Below, in pieces: positions 22,471 through 30,217 of a DNA stretch of 55,044 nucleotides. Source of the DNA: JBGFRR01 sp041695045 (GTDB lineage Bacteria; Bacteroidota; Ignavibacteria; UBA10030). The position numbers were made by a program, and so were the translations under genes. Every line of letters starts with the position of its first letter. The first letter of the stretch is position 1. A model generated the notes under the pieces. It saw only the letters and a list, made by a program, of their open reading frames with translations, had not been told where the DNA came from and made no database searches. The DNA lies in contig JBGFRR010000030.1 of the NCBI GenBank assembly GCA_041695045.1, positions 1 to 55,044 of the forward strand. Direction: 5' to 3'.

Positions 22471-22592
22471 CTCGGAACGATTCATGCTGTTTTCCGATTT
22501 TTTAGGAATGGGGTTCATTCCACTCCTCAAGCATCTTTCCTAACTTCTTTTCTTTCTAGCTACTTCGTTTTTCTTAAAGCTGCAAACGATGG

Positions 22593-22608
22593 TGGAACAG
22601 CGTTTGCA
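22593..22608 (+). promoter_or_regulatory. Sigma-54-like promoter upstream of pilC
   Basis: TGGAACAGCGTTTGCA has GG and GC exactly 10 bases apart and a good TTGCA -12 box, but a weaker -24 box (TGGAAC for TGGCAC). The site also forms the right arm of an 8-bp inverted repeat, TGCAAACG (22581-22588) with CGTTTGCA (22601-22608), so it may instead be part of a hairpin after the activator gene. Sigma-54 control of pilus genes is common. Confidence 0.45.
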
Positions 22609-22633
22609 GTGACGAGTGACAACCTCTCGATAC

Positions 22634-22690
22634 GTGTGTCTTCACAGACCTATCCATCGCGGCAGCAGCATCCCGCACTGTGAAACACAC
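22634..22690 (+). promoter_or_regulatory. Hairpin in the pilC leader
   Basis: GTGTGTCTTCACAG (22634-22647) pairs with CTGTGAAACACAC (22678-22690), forming a 12-bp stem with a small internal loop around a 30-base loop. A second stem, CTGCGCGTGG with CCCGTGCGCAG, follows at about 22729-22762. There is no T run. The rest of the 309-base gap between the activator gene and pilC holds nothing else recognisable. Confidence 0.45.
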
Positions 22691-22779
22691 CGACTACCAC
22701 ATTGTTACAATGAACTTTCTTCTTTCCCTGCGCGTGGACGGTTTGTACGACCCGTGCGCAGAAGAAGCATCGGTTGGTT

Positions 22780-24150
22780 ATGAGCTACGCGTTCGCAGAC
22801 TATCGCATTGATGCTCTTGACCTGAAGGGAAAACCCATTCAGGGGTTTATCAGCGCATCGTCCTATTTCGAGGCGCGCAAGAAGGCGCGCTCGCTTGCAT
22901 TGGCGCGCAAGGCAAAGCTCATCGGTGTGAGCCGCAAGAAGAACTACGCCTATCGTGTTCGGCGCGGCACAAAAATCATCGACGGTTACCAGAGCGCCTA
23001 TTCGCGGGAGGAGGTCATGAGCGCTCTGAAGCGGATGGGCTTTGAAGTCCGCTACGTTCGGCGTCTGTTCGATTTCAAAACGAAAGCAGCGTCGAGCGAA
23101 ATCGTTACCTTCGTCAGCACCAGCGCACGCCTGCTCGAGCAGAAGTTTTTGTTCAACGAAGTGCTCGAGACGATGTCCACCAACGTACGCGATAAGAGTT
23201 TGAAGAATGCCCTTCGCGAGATTCTCAACGACCTGAAGAACGGCATGGATTCACGGGAAGCGTTCCTCAAACAAAGCAGCGTGTTCGGTTATCACGTCGC
23301 TCTCATGATCGGCATCGCTTCAAAGAGCGGCAACATGAAAGCCATCTTCCGCAGTATCGCTCTGCTGGTTGAGCGGCAGGCGGAGTTTAAGAAAGGACTC
23401 GTCAGCTCGCTCATTCTTCCGGGAGTCACCTCGATGACGCTCGTTGGCGCCATCGTCTTCTATGCCGTGTTCCTGCTTCCGAAGATGGCTGAAGTGATGG
23501 GCTCGATGGTTGCCGAGATGCCTCCCCTCACGGCGTTCACGCTGGGCATCAGCTACGGTATCCGCGAGAACCTGACCCTCCTCATCAGCACCATTGTGTT
23601 AGCGACCGCCGGTTTGTATGCATACCTTCTGAGCTCCCCAGGGCGGTTGATGCTCGACCAGTACATCATCCGCGTTCCGTATATCGGACGGATCATGAAG
23701 AACACCTCGGTCGAAATATTCTGCCGCGTGCTGGGCATCATGTATACTTCTGGGGAGAACATCGATGCAATCCGGCTCGCGGCGGAATCTAGCGGCAATC
23801 GCTACCTCGCCAAGCAGATAAAGACTGTTGCCATCCCCTCGATGCTCAAATACGGCACCGAGTTCGCTCGGGCAATGGAAGCCGCCCGCTTCTTCCCAGA
23901 AATGGCGCTTTCCCGGTTTAAGACCGCCAGTGAAACCGGAACCGTGAAAGACACCGCCGTACAACTTGCCGACTATTACCAAACCGAGAATCAGTATGCC
24001 CTGAAAAATCTCGTCAGCATCATCGAGGTCTCCATTACGATGGTCATCATGCTGACTATGGTGTTCCTCACCATCCTGTCGTCGGAGACCGCAACAATCG
24101 ATATGAAGCCGCAGGACAATACCGTCATGGTTCAACCGTCTGAGGGCTAA
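22780..24150 (+). CDS. pilC: Type IV pilus / type II secretion inner-membrane protein PilC/GspF
   Basis: A platform protein of 456 residues. An N-terminal cytoplasmic region of about 100 residues is followed by two GspF-type four-helix domains (FVSTSARLLEQKFLFNEVLE onwards and FCRVLGIMYTSGENIDAIRL onwards), each followed by hydrophobic segments (GVTSMTLVGAIVFYAVFLLP, LTLLISTIVLATAGLYAYLL and the C-terminal ISTIV-like VSITMVIMLTMVFLTIL). It anchors the pilus assembly ATPase and transmits rotation to the pilin. ATG 22780 is preferred over TTG 22774. It is the first gene of a run of 12 closely spaced genes. Confidence 0.87.
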   Translation: MSYAFADYRIDALDLKGKPIQGFISASSYFEARKKARSLALARKAKLIGVSRKKNYAYRVRRGTKIIDGYQSAYSREEVMSALKRMGFEVRYVRRLFDFKTKAASSEIVTFVSTSARLLEQKFLFNEVLETMSTNVRDKSLKNALREILNDLKNGMDSREAFLKQSSVFGYHVALMIGIASKSGNMKAIFRSIALLVERQAEFKKGLVSSLILPGVTSMTLVGAIVFYAVFLLPKMAEVMGSMVAEMPPLTAFTLGISYGIRENLTLLISTIVLATAGLYAYLLSSPGRLMLDQYIIRVPYIGRIMKNTSVEIFCRVLGIMYTSGENIDAIRLAAESSGNRYLAKQIKTVAIPSMLKYGTEFARAMEAARFFPEMALSRFKTASETGTVKDTAVQLADYYQTENQYALKNLVSIIEVSITMVIMLTMVFLTILSSETATIDMKPQDNTVMVQPSEG

Positions 24151-24156
24151 GAACCG

Positions 24157-25944
24157 ATGCAAACCTACGTGAAACGAGACTTGGGAGAAGCCTTTGTTCG
24201 CAAGGGTATTATTACCCCGGAGATTCTCTCGCAAGCCCTCGACATCATGGGAAAAGAAGACTGGAAGAACCGGCGGAAACTTCCGCAAGTGTTGGTCGAA
24301 GACTTCCACATCGACCGCCACAGCGTCTACGAGCAGGTGGCCGAACACTACGCATTCCGCACGGTTGACCTTACAACACAAACTGTCGACGATGACCGGT
24401 TGGCGTTCATCCGCCGCGAACTTAACGGTATCCCACCCGCGCTCCGAACGATTGCAGCCGACCACAACATTCTCCCCTTCGCTCCCGACCCCGAGCGACC
24501 AAACCGACTCCTTGTCATCACCCCCGACCCCACATCTCCCCACACAAGCCTGTTAGCACGCAACTTCTCCTTCCATAAGTTCGAAGTGTGCTATACACCA
24601 CTTTCTCAATGGGAAGAACTGTGGAAGCGTGTCAGCGTCGACCGGTCGATGTACAAAGAGCGCGACCGGACGAAAGACCAATCCGACTTCGGCGAGGAAT
24701 CCGAAGAAGAGCTCGAGCACTATGAGCAAGCGCTCGAAGAAGAAATTACCCGAAGCGGTCTAATCGACCTGGTGCAGAACATCTTCGCCGACGCTGTGCA
24801 CGGTGGTGCGAGCGATATTCACGTCATCCCGCGAGGCGAAAAGATAACAGAGTTTCATTTCCGGATTGACGGCCGGTTGACGCTCTGGTACACTCACACC
24901 GATACCCGCGCCGAGGCCGTTGCCGCCGTGGTCAAAGACCGTGCAAAGAATCTTGACCGGTTCGAGCGGAATGCAGCACAGGATGGGTTCGCTCAGATGT
25001 CCATCGACCGGAAGACTGTTCGATTCCGCGTTTCCGTCATTCCGCTCGTCGGCAAGGAACTCAAGAACAAGTTCGAGTCGATCGTCATCCGCATCCTCAA
25101 GGAGCCGTCGGTCAGCACGCGCATCGAGGATTTGGGATTTGACCCGTATTCCGAAACGGTGTTCCGCAAAGCTATTGCCAAGCCATACGGGATGGTCATC
25201 GTTACCGGCCCCACCGGAAGCGGCAAAAGCACCACGCTCGTCGGAGCGCTGCGCACGGTCATCGACCCTTCGAAGAACGTTCTCACCGTCGAAGACCCTG
25301 TCGAATATTTTCTTGACGGAGCACGGCAGGTCAAGCTGAACTCCAAACTTGATTTTGAGGGCGCGTTGCGTGCCATCCTGCGACACGACCCGGACATCGT
25401 GATGGTCGGAGAGATTCGCGACAGGGAAACAGCCGACATCGGCATCAAGCTCGCCAACACAGGCCATCTGACACTCTCGACGCTTCACACAAACGACGCC
25501 GTCAGCGCGATCTCGCGGCTGTACAAAATGGGTGTGGAGCCGTTTCTCATCGCCTACAGCATCAACATCGTGCTTGCCCAACGGCTCCTGCGTAAGCTGT
25601 GCGTGCGTTGTAAGAGCCCCATCGCCGAGCCGGAGGTTGACCGGCTCGTGGCACTCGGCTTTCCTGAAGCTGATATCCCCGCGACGACATTCTTTCGCCC
25701 CATCGGTTGTAGCGAATGCACGAACGGCTACCGCGGCCGCGCGGCCATTCACGAGGCGCTCTATTTCACCAACGACGTCCGACGCCTTATTCTGGAGGCG
25801 GGAGCTTCTGTTGATGAGGCCGCCATTCGCGATCGCGCATTACGCAACGGCACGCGCACGCTGCGCATGAACGCACTCGAATTGCTTCGGAAAGGCGTCA
25901 CGTCAGTCGAAGAAGTAATGGCTGTAACGGTTGATGACGATTGA
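24157..25944 (+). CDS. pilB: Type IV pilus / type II secretion assembly ATPase PilB/GspE
   Basis: A 595-residue hexameric secretion ATPase. The N-terminal MshEN-like domain (EAFVRKGIITPEILSQALDI) covers about 150 residues, followed by an acidic linker (EESEEELEHYEQALEEEI). The catalytic part has GGASDIHVIP, Walker A GPTGSGKSTT (351-360), the Asp box LTVEDPVEYF, Walker B DIVMVGEIRDRETADI and the HLTLSTLHTNDA His box. A CxxC pair (LCVRC and CSEC) gives the zinc site typical of assembly ATPases. It starts 6 bases after pilC. Confidence 0.93.
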   Translation: MQTYVKRDLGEAFVRKGIITPEILSQALDIMGKEDWKNRRKLPQVLVEDFHIDRHSVYEQVAEHYAFRTVDLTTQTVDDDRLAFIRRELNGIPPALRTIAADHNILPFAPDPERPNRLLVITPDPTSPHTSLLARNFSFHKFEVCYTPLSQWEELWKRVSVDRSMYKERDRTKDQSDFGEESEEELEHYEQALEEEITRSGLIDLVQNIFADAVHGGASDIHVIPRGEKITEFHFRIDGRLTLWYTHTDTRAEAVAAVVKDRAKNLDRFERNAAQDGFAQMSIDRKTVRFRVSVIPLVGKELKNKFESIVIRILKEPSVSTRIEDLGFDPYSETVFRKAIAKPYGMVIVTGPTGSGKSTTLVGALRTVIDPSKNVLTVEDPVEYFLDGARQVKLNSKLDFEGALRAILRHDPDIVMVGEIRDRETADIGIKLANTGHLTLSTLHTNDAVSAISRLYKMGVEPFLIAYSINIVLAQRLLRKLCVRCKSPIAEPEVDRLVALGFPEADIPATTFFRPIGCSECTNGYRGRAAIHEALYFTNDVRRLILEAGASVDEAAIRDRALRNGTRTLRMNALELLRKGVTSVEEVMAVTVDDD

Positions 25945-26005
25945 GATGACAGAGGAACGATTTGTAAACCATGCCCACGTTCCCACATTTTATACTGGAG
26001 GATCA

Positions 26006-26797
26006 ATGACAACCCAACACGATGAAACACGGCCGATCACTCTTCTTCTGGTGGACGATGAAGATTCCTTCCGGATGATTCTCCAGGAGGTTCTCTCTGC
26101 AGACAGCGGCCTGCATGTCCTTGCCGCCGACTCCGGGGAAGCTTCACTGAAGATCCTCAAGCGGGAACACGTCGACGTCGTTTTGTTGGACTACAAGATG
26201 CCGGGGATGAACGGCCTGAACGTCCTACAGTGGATGCACGAGAGGAAAATGGAAACGCCCGTTATTATGCTGACGGCTGCGGGCACCGAAGCGGTTGCCG
26301 TGGAAGCGATGAAATTGGGAGCGTACGACTACATCCGCAAGGAACAGATCGACCTCAATCATCTTCCGGTCATCATCCACGGCGTGTACGAACGCTATCT
26401 TTTCCGGCAAGAGAAAGAACTCCGACAGATAATCGAAAGCGAGCAGATCAAGAGCATCCTGGCCATCGATCTGTTCCACAGCACGCTGGCGTCGCTGTCC
26501 GAGATCGTCACAAGTTCAATCTCGATGGTCGTGAACAACCTTGACCGGTACGAAGAAGAACTGCTGCCGCTGGTACCGCCGGAACACCAGCCGTCGCTCC
26601 GCAAGGGCATCGCCCGGATGCGACAGGACTACAGCCTTGTCTCGTCTGCCACGCGGTCGGTCTTTCAAATGGCAAACCGTCTCCATGCGAACGCATCGCA
26701 TGGAGCGCATACGGCCGAATTTTCGAAATCACTGGAAGAGTACCGCCGTGCCGCTCAAACGAGTTTGATGGAACTTCAGCAGCATACCAGTGGATAA
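26006..26797 (+). CDS. Response regulator with helical output domain
   Basis: A 263-residue protein starting at ATG 26006 after TGGAGGATCA. The receiver (LLLVDDEDSFRMILQEVL, acceptor in VVLLDYKMPGMNG, MLTAAG, YDYIRKEQ) spans about 12-135. The C-terminal 120 residues are helical (SLSEIVTSSISMVVNNLDRY, SSATRSVFQMANRLHANASH) and match no output family I know. They may be a dimerisation and phosphotransfer-like bundle. It lies between pilB and the pilin-like genes, so it probably acts on the machine or on gene expression. The usual Lys is followed by Glu instead of Pro. Confidence 0.8.
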   Translation: MTTQHDETRPITLLLVDDEDSFRMILQEVLSADSGLHVLAADSGEASLKILKREHVDVVLLDYKMPGMNGLNVLQWMHERKMETPVIMLTAAGTEAVAVEAMKLGAYDYIRKEQIDLNHLPVIIHGVYERYLFRQEKELRQIIESEQIKSILAIDLFHSTLASLSEIVTSSISMVVNNLDRYEEELLPLVPPEHQPSLRKGIARMRQDYSLVSSATRSVFQMANRLHANASHGAHTAEFSKSLEEYRRAAQTSLMELQQHTSG

Positions 26798-26815
26798 TCT
26801 GATGAGGTCGTACCG

Positions 26816-27337
26816 ATGGGTCTCGGACAAACCATGATTACAGCAGCCTTTCTGGTGCTTCTCTCTGTTGCCATCCTGAGTGCCAATCGGATGGTCGTAC
26901 AGAGCGATGAGACAGTCAATACGGCCGATGCGTACGGACAAGCCGCGATCCTGGCCGAAGCGCTGCTGGCAGAACTCGCCCTGAAAAAATACGACGAAAG
27001 GGAGAATAAAACGGTGTATCAATCGACGAGCAACTTCACAGCGCCCAGTTCACTGGGGCCGGATGTCGGTGAGACAATAAGCCCCCTGCCGGATGCAGCA
27101 CCGTTTCAGTCGCTGGCGCTCTTCGACGACGTTGACGATTATCACAACTACTCGCGGGTCGTGAATCTGGCACACATGCCGGGGTTTGTGATTTCGACAA
27201 GCGTCTACTATGTCTCCGCTACCGACCTGAGCACGCGGGTAAGATGGAGAACATACTTCAAGCGGGCCGATGTGTCGGTTCAACATCCTGTGTATCTAAA
27301 ACAAAAAATTACCTTCAGCACCTTGCTGACCTACTGA
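26816..27337 (+). CDS. Pilin-like protein 1 (no Glu5)
   Basis: A 173-residue protein with a very short leader, Gly at -1, and one N-terminal hydrophobic helix (MGLGQTMITAAFLVLLSVAI). After GQTMIT the register mirrors GFTLIE of type IV prepilins, but position 5 is Thr instead of Glu, as in GspK/PilX-like minor pilins. The C-terminal part is a soluble beta-rich domain (MPGFVISTSVYYVSATDLST). It probably sits at the tip or initiates the pseudopilus. It starts 18 bases after the response regulator gene and overlaps the next start (TGATG). Confidence 0.6.
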   Translation: MGLGQTMITAAFLVLLSVAILSANRMVVQSDETVNTADAYGQAAILAEALLAELALKKYDERENKTVYQSTSNFTAPSSLGPDVGETISPLPDAAPFQSLALFDDVDDYHNYSRVVNLAHMPGFVISTSVYYVSATDLSTRVRWRTYFKRADVSVQHPVYLKQKITFSTLLTY

Positions 27338-27870
27338 TGAACATTGTACTCGATATCGTCGGCTCCATGATGATCCGCAGTGTTATCGTCATTGCCATTC
27401 TCCGCATTACGCTTTCGATGAACGATTCCCTGTACCGCAAAACGGCTGAAAACACACTCAGGCAAAATCTTGCTGTCGCGAGTGAGATTATGTATTTCGA
27501 TTTCAAGAATCTCGGTTTCGGTTCAACGACGGAGACGATCATCGCGGCAAACCCGGCTGAGCTTCAGTACTGGGCTGATTTGAACAACGACGGAGTTCTC
27601 GACCGCGTACACTATTACCGCAGTACGGCACAACACGACACGACGCAATCGTCGGTGTATCGACGTATCAATGACGAGGCTCCTCTTGCCATCGCAACAG
27701 GAGTGACGGCATTTCAATTCACGTACTTCAACGCATCGGGCGTGGCAACAACGACTGTCTCAGAAATACGGTCGTTTTCAATCCGAATAACGATCGAACA
27801 GCGATATTCAACCATCGGGGTAAACCCATCGGTATCATGGGAGAGCCTCTTTTTCCCACCGAATATTTAG
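27337..27870 (+). CDS. Pilin-like protein 2
   Basis: A 177-residue protein starting at ATG 27337 in a TGATG overlap. The N-terminus MNIVLDIVGSMMIRSVIVIA, then ILRITLSMNDSLYRKTAENT, has Gly-Ser at a possible prepilin cleavage site followed by a hydrophobic helix. Position 5 is Arg instead of Glu. The rest is beta-rich with a Ca-binding-like ADLNNDGVLDRV loop, similar to pseudopilin-type minor components. It is probably secreted to the periplasm or surface. It is closely coupled to pilin-like protein 1. Confidence 0.6.
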   Translation: MNIVLDIVGSMMIRSVIVIAILRITLSMNDSLYRKTAENTLRQNLAVASEIMYFDFKNLGFGSTTETIIAANPAELQYWADLNNDGVLDRVHYYRSTAQHDTTQSSVYRRINDEAPLAIATGVTAFQFTYFNASGVATTTVSEIRSFSIRITIEQRYSTIGVNPSVSWESLFFPPNI

Positions 27871-27883
27871 GGGAGAATGCACT

Positions 27884-28333
27884 ATGGGTACATCAAAAGT
27901 TATCTTCATTTCCGGGCTTTGCATCATCATCGGCGTCTATTCCTACAACTTCCGGCACGCTGATAGCGGCGCCGTCATGAGGAGCGATGCCCTCGCAAAA
28001 CGAATCCAGGCCGAGGAAATCGCGAAAAGCGGTATCCAGCATGCGATTAACAAATTGGGAACGGCCAAGCCGGACCAAATGCCCAAGTTGAGAAAGCGTT
28101 CCCTCTATGGAGGTGTACTGAATTACGTTTGCGACGACTCCGGTCTCGAAGGAGACCGTATCAGAATTACTTCCTCCGGAGCCATCGGTGGAGTAGCGAT
28201 TACGCGAATCGCTGTCGTGAACCTCGAATCGACAACCGTCTCAACGGGTAGGAGGAAAAGAACGTGGAACCAGTGGGTCGTCGAACGAGCATACACATCC
28301 AACAAGGAGGAAGACTACAAGAAGAGCCTGTAA
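27884..28333 (+). CDS. Pilin-like protein 3 (PilX-like)
   Basis: A 149-residue protein with an N-terminal hydrophobic segment right after the start (MGTSKVIFISGLCIIIGVYS), followed by ALAKRIQAEEIAKSGIQHAI. That stretch is the helical part common in PilX/GspK-like proteins (ARxIAEAGxxxAL pattern). A small beta domain (YVCDDSGLEGDRIRITSSGA) and a basic tail follow. The start follows GGGGAGAATGCACT. No Glu5 is present. Function inferred as minor pilin from position and N-terminus. Confidence 0.55.
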   Translation: MGTSKVIFISGLCIIIGVYSYNFRHADSGAVMRSDALAKRIQAEEIAKSGIQHAINKLGTAKPDQMPKLRKRSLYGGVLNYVCDDSGLEGDRIRITSSGAIGGVAITRIAVVNLESTTVSTGRRKRTWNQWVVERAYTSNKEEDYKKSL

Positions 28334-28383
28334 CACGGTGACACACTGAAGAACGTCCGGCAACGAGTCAATCTCCCCAACTC

Positions 28384-29748
28384 GTGTTGTTCAAAACAAA
28401 AAATACTGCCAGAGCCGAACTCCCTTCAACTGAGCCGTCGGCCAATAAAGAGAAGGCGAAAGCCTGCTTGCGTGAAGCCGATAAAGCTCTGAAGGACCTG
28501 AACTTTCAGGCGGCGCGCAACGCTCTCGGCCGGGCGAAAGAGCTCGATCCTGCCAATCCGTACCTCTTTGCGTTCGAGGACCGGATTAACCACTTTGAGG
28601 AAGAGGAGCAGAAAAAGCAGGCTGCGCGGCGCCCTTTCGCCCTGCCGTTGCAGGAGACCATCCCCCAATCCGAATCACTTCCGAAGACAGTAAACGCTGA
28701 GCCAACGACTCCGCCTCCTAAGCGCGTTGAGCCACGGGCACCTCTGCCTTCTCAAGCTCCTCCGGTTATAGAACCATTTGCCTCCACTCCCCGCGATGTT
28801 CCCAAGGCCGCCAACGGATTCATCGCTCCGCCACCAATTCAGGAACACGTGCAACCTCCGCCGCTAAAGCAGCGAAAAACCCCAGAGCCCGCAAGAACCG
28901 AAGGGCCTTCGTCCGCGCCCGCTTCCGCGGAAGTTTCAACAGTACTGGAAGACATGCGAAGGCAGATTGAAGAACTATCGCGTTCGCTCGAACAAGAAAA
29001 GAAAGCACGCGAGGAAATCAGCGAGCGGCAGCTTCAGTCTGCTGTGAAGCAATTTCGCGTGGAACTCGAGAAAGCCTGGGTCAACGGAGCACCAAAAGAA
29101 CCTGAGGAAGACCGATTACATCAACTCGCCTCCTCACTCGGTATTTCAGCAGAGGTAGAGCAATCGCTGACACGAGAAGTCAAGCTCGACATGTACAGCC
29201 GGGCCGTCAAGGAAATGGTCTCAAAACGGAAACTTCTCCGGAGCTCATCCTCTACGCTCGAATGGCTCCGGAAAGTCTATCGCGTGAGCGTTGCCGAATA
29301 CTTAGAGAACGAATCGAAGTTTCTGCTCGACCTCGTCGCCGACCAGTACAAAGGGACGTTGCTGCTCGTCACGGAGGACGAGCAGATGCGAAAAGACCTC
29401 GCCGGCCGGCTCAAGGCGATGGGCTACGCCGTCGTTCACGCTCAAGCGCCCGAAGCCGCGCTCGAAAAGATCGAGAAGGTCAACCCCAATCTCATCCTGT
29501 GCGAGAAGGATTTCTCCAATGGGAGCCTGAGTGGACTGAAGTTTCTGAACCTGCTGCGCGTCAATCCAAAATTCAATTTTATCCCGTTCGTGTTCTTCTG
29601 TCGGGCCGCCGACCTCAGCCAGCTTCAGTCGTCGGAACTACGACCGAACGAAGGTATTGTCCAGAAACCGGTCGACGTCGACGCGCTCAATAGTGTCATG
29701 AACGAAAAGCTCAATTACTTCCGTGAATATATTTCATCGCTCGCATAG
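28384..29748 (+). CDS. TPR-like / coiled-coil protein with Asp-to-Glu pseudo-receiver
   Basis: A 454-residue cytoplasmic protein. Residues about 20-75 form a TPR-like helical hairpin (KACLREADKALKDLNFQAAR, NALGRAKELDPANPYLFAFE). A Pro-rich linker (80-180) and a coiled coil (190-230) follow. The last 125 residues have a receiver fold (LLLVTEDEQMRKDLAGRLKA), but the phospho-acceptor Asp is replaced by Glu in LILCEKDF, and the conserved Ser/Thr is Cys in FVFFCR. This may mimic a permanently phosphorylated state. The same architecture with an intact receiver occurs at 44552-45394. The start codon is GTG and lacks a strong Shine-Dalgarno sequence. Confidence 0.75.
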   Translation: MLFKTKNTARAELPSTEPSANKEKAKACLREADKALKDLNFQAARNALGRAKELDPANPYLFAFEDRINHFEEEEQKKQAARRPFALPLQETIPQSESLPKTVNAEPTTPPPKRVEPRAPLPSQAPPVIEPFASTPRDVPKAANGFIAPPPIQEHVQPPPLKQRKTPEPARTEGPSSAPASAEVSTVLEDMRRQIEELSRSLEQEKKAREEISERQLQSAVKQFRVELEKAWVNGAPKEPEEDRLHQLASSLGISAEVEQSLTREVKLDMYSRAVKEMVSKRKLLRSSSSTLEWLRKVYRVSVAEYLENESKFLLDLVADQYKGTLLLVTEDEQMRKDLAGRLKAMGYAVVHAQAPEAALEKIEKVNPNLILCEKDFSNGSLSGLKFLNLLRVNPKFNFIPFVFFCRAADLSQLQSSELRPNEGIVQKPVDVDALNSVMNEKLNYFREYISSLA

Positions 29749-29781
29749 TCATAGCAGAAGCGATGAGAAAGGATAGCAACA

Positions 29782-30174
29782 ATGGGACGACTTATTCTCC
29801 TTGCTGAAGATGACGAGGACAACCGGGACCTCGTTGAGTTTGTGGTCATGCGAGGCAACCTGGACATCGAACTGCTCATCGCTGAGAATGGCAAGCAGGC
29901 TGTCAACCTCGCTGTCGAGCGAAACCCCGAACTGATCCTCATGGACATGCAAATGCCGGTGATGGACGGATATCAGGCAGTCGCCTTCCTGAAGGGGAAC
30001 GAAACGACACGTCACATTCCGATCATCGCCTTCACGGCACAGGCGAAGCCGGAAGACAAACAGCGGACACGCGAGGTAGGATGCGCCGAGCACTATACCA
30101 AACCGATGGACCCCGAAGAACTCCTCGGGCTTATCAAAAAGTATCTCGATCAATCGGTCCGTTCGTCAGTCTGA
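29782..30174 (+). CDS. CheY-like single-domain response regulator
   Basis: A 130-residue stand-alone receiver: LILLAEDDEDNRDLVEFVVM, acceptor Asp in LILMDMQMPVMDG, Thr in IIAFTAQ and Lys in HYTKPMD. It has no output domain, so it acts by protein contact, either as a phosphorelay intermediate or directly on the pilus machine. It lies 33 bases after the TPR/pseudo-receiver gene and 43 bases before the hybrid kinase. Confidence 0.88.
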   Translation: MGRLILLAEDDEDNRDLVEFVVMRGNLDIELLIAENGKQAVNLAVERNPELILMDMQMPVMDGYQAVAFLKGNETTRHIPIIAFTAQAKPEDKQRTREVGCAEHYTKPMDPEELLGLIKKYLDQSVRSSV

Positions 30175-30217
30175 CGGACGCACCGCACAACAACACTCAT
30201 GACTACGTGAGGATCCT

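Noticed and set aside
24760..25752. Minus-strand frame of 330 codons opposite pilB
   Set aside because: Shadow of the highly conserved secretion ATPase.
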